Of a DNA stretch of 7,246 nucleotides, positions 5,881-7,246 are shown one piece after another; the first letter of the stretch is position 1, and each line of letters opens with the position of its first letter. The stretch spans positions 1 to 7,246 of the forward strand of contig DBXP01000049.1 of the NCBI GenBank assembly GCA_002309575.1, in the 5' to 3' direction. The DNA is from a bacterium UBP6_UBA1209. GTDB lineage: Bacteria; UBP6; UBA1177. The position numbers and the translations under genes are program-made. The notes below the pieces were generated by a model. It worked only from the letters and a program-made list of their open reading frames with translations, had not been told where the DNA came from and ran no database searches.

Positions 5881-5909
5881 TTGTTACAATAATTTTTTTA
5901 TGGCAATAT
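5881..5909 (+). promoter_or_regulatory. Weak candidate promoter for the propeller gene
   Basis: TTGTTA (5881-5886) and CAATAT (5904-5909) are spaced by 17 bp on the plus strand. The -10 box matches consensus at only three positions, so this is a guess. A promoter must exist here because the gene diverges from purB and the whole gap is about 140 nt. Confidence 0.25.
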
Positions 5910-5941
5910 TCGTGCTTTGTTTTAGTTTTTGGCATTTTGCC

Positions 5942-5945
5942 GGAG
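5942..5945 (+). promoter_or_regulatory. Ribosome binding site of the propeller gene
   Basis: GGAG lies 6 nt before the ATG at 5952, and the start is followed directly by a signal peptide, which supports this start. Confidence 0.6.
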
Positions 5946-5951
5946 TAACGA

Positions 5952-7246
5952 ATGAAACCAGTTTTTTTACTCTCTGTCCTCATTGCCCTCCTGCCGCTTT
6001 TGCTTCAGGCCGGGACATGCGGCGAAACAGAGACGCTTTTTACGACCTGCAGATCCACAAATTCTGCGGTAACCGATATTGAAAACGACCCGGACGGCTT
6101 CGTCTTTTTTGCGACCAGAGACTCTCTTTCCCGCTTTGACGGACTGCAGACCACCGATTTTGACCGCCGGAAAGCCACGGCTCTTCCGTACGGGATCAAC
6201 GACCTTCTGATACTAAAGGACGGGACAAAGTTCATCGCTGCGGACTACGGCTTGTATTCCGTCAAAAACCTGAATAGCGGGAGCATCACGAAGATCGATG
6301 CCGTCGAAGCGCTGAAAATCACTTCGCTTGCATATCTGGAAAAGAGCGGCCTCATCTTCGGCACGCTCCCCGGCATCGGTATCTTTTCCTATTCACCGGC
6401 AGACGAAAAGGTCACCTACTACACAAAGGAGAACGCTATGCTTCCGGTTTCGAAACCGGAAAAGCTCTTCGTGACAGAGGAGGGAACGCTTTTTTGTACC
6501 GCAGGCATGGATATTTTAAGCTTTGACGAAGGCGAGTTCCGGCTGCTCTTCAGCTTCGGCTCAAAGATAAGGACGGCTGCCGGAGGTCCGGACAATTCGG
6601 TTCTTGTCGCCACTGACGAGGCGCTTTATACGCTGAAGGAGGGTGAAACAACAACCACTGCCGGCAATGAAAACTTACCATTCCGGGAAGTTACCTCCCT
6701 ATTCACGGATCCGGCAGGAAGAGTCTGGATCGGGACCTCCAACGACGGAGTTTTTGTCATCGAAAATGAAAAAATCGTCAGTTTCAATTCAAAATTCACC
6801 TTCCGGATCACCGGTATCTCAAAAATCACAGTTGACCGTGACGGCGATATCTGGTTCGCCTCAAAGAACGGTTTCTGCCTTGCGAGATGCAGCAATGTCG
6901 ACAAAATTGTATTTAAAAATCAGGAAATTACAGACATCGCCATTGACGGTTCAGGCAACATCTGGGCAATCGGTCCGAAGCTCGGCATTGCCGAACTTGA
7001 TACCTTCGGCTCGGAAAATTATTTTAAAAACAACCTGACAAAAGCTGGTCCGCTCGCGATTTTCGCCGATTCAACGAACCGGATCTGGGCATCCTACGAT
7101 GAAAAGGGGATCTTCCTGCTTGAAAACGACACCTTCAACCCGGTCGAAAGTCATTTCAGCTCCAGAGAGGGGCTCTATCCGGCCGAACCGACCATCTTCT
7201 TCGAGGATTCCCACGGCACAGTCTGGACTAACGATATGGCAGGCAG
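5952..7246 (+). CDS. Exported beta-propeller protein, two-component-regulator propeller type, 3' end cut by window
   Basis: The frame is open from the ATG at 5952 to the window end (431 codons, no stop seen). A type I signal peptide is clear: MKPV, a leucine-rich core and cleavage probably after LLLQA (residue 20). The rest is a series of about ten repeats of some 40 residues with the pattern V/I-T-x-[IL]-x-x-D-x-x-G-x-[IVL]-W-x-[AG]-T...GL/V. The best examples are FTDPAGRVWIGTSNDGVFVI, VDRDGDIWFASKNGF, IDGSGNIWAIG, RIWASYDEKGIFLL and DSHGTVWTN. These match the Reg_prop (two-component regulator propeller) blades found in sensor domains of hybrid histidine kinases and related exported sensors. 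The visible part lies outside the cytoplasm. Whether a membrane helix and a kinase, cyclase or regulator domain follow lies beyond the window. It diverges from purB with its own ribosome binding site. Confidence 0.88.
   Translation, partial: MKPVFLLSVLIALLPLLLQAGTCGETETLFTTCRSTNSAVTDIENDPDGFVFFATRDSLSRFDGLQTTDFDRRKATALPYGINDLLILKDGTKFIAADYGLYSVKNLNSGSITKIDAVEALKITSLAYLEKSGLIFGTLPGIGIFSYSPADEKVTYYTKENAMLPVSKPEKLFVTEEGTLFCTAGMDILSFDEGEFRLLFSFGSKIRTAAGGPDNSVLVATDEALYTLKEGETTTTAGNENLPFREVTSLFTDPAGRVWIGTSNDGVFVIENEKIVSFNSKFTFRITGISKITVDRDGDIWFASKNGFCLARCSNVDKIVFKNQEITDIAIDGSGNIWAIGPKLGIAELDTFGSENYFKNNLTKAGPLAIFADSTNRIWASYDEKGIFLLENDTFNPVESHFSSREGLYPAEPTIFFEDSHGTVWTNDMAG

Noticed and set aside
5931..5941. 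Small hairpin GGCA-TTT-TGCC before the propeller gene's ribosome binding site
   Set aside because: A 4-bp stem with a 3-nt loop is too weak and too easily found by chance to call.

Overview
The window holds six protein-coding genes on a bacterial chromosome fragment. Five lie on the minus strand and one diverges on the plus strand at the right edge. Two genes run off the window: the leftmost is cut at its C-terminus and the rightmost at its 3' end. I see no RNA genes, mobile elements or CRISPR.

The organism is probably an uncultured Gram-negative bacterium with a large extracytoplasmic proteome. The pointers are a CGNG...GEECDG cysteine-rich module of the kind abundant in Myxococcota and other deltaproteobacteria-like lineages, acidic D/P/S/T/G linkers, a lipoprotein signal, and a C-terminal GGCS tail resembling the start of a Myxococcota sorting signal. 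The lineage is inferred from protein style only and is not certain.

Layout, in the direction of transcription from right to left. A good sigma70-type promoter (5836-5863, minus) drives a tightly packed four-gene cluster. It runs purB (adenylosuccinate lyase), a secreted peptidylarginine/agmatine deiminase-fold enzyme with a cysteine-rich module and a 24-nt tandem-repeat tail, a lipoprotein with an endonuclease/exonuclease/phosphatase (EEP) domain, and a radical SAM protein of the Elp3/MiaB/NifB type. The junctions are TAATG, an 8-nt gap, and TGATG, so the four are probably one operon with coupled translation. After a 112-nt gap with its own TATAAT promoter and a leader hairpin comes a fifth minus-strand gene. 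It has two copies of a WRLPT (DUF1566-like) module followed by 10-residue Lys/Arg/Ala/Glu repeats that run off the left edge.

On the plus strand, diverging from purB, is the start of an exported beta-propeller protein with about ten visible blades. Its blades resemble the two-component-regulator propeller family; it is cut at position 7246.

Functionally the cluster joins one housekeeping purine enzyme to two exported hydrolases (a probable arginine deiminase and a probable nuclease or phosphatase) and a radical SAM enzyme of unknown substrate. The least ordinary points are the exported deiminase with its modular tail, the near-identical linker DNA shared by the deiminase and nuclease genes, and the duplicated WRLPT protein. 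Nothing here amounts to a clearly new system on sequence alone.
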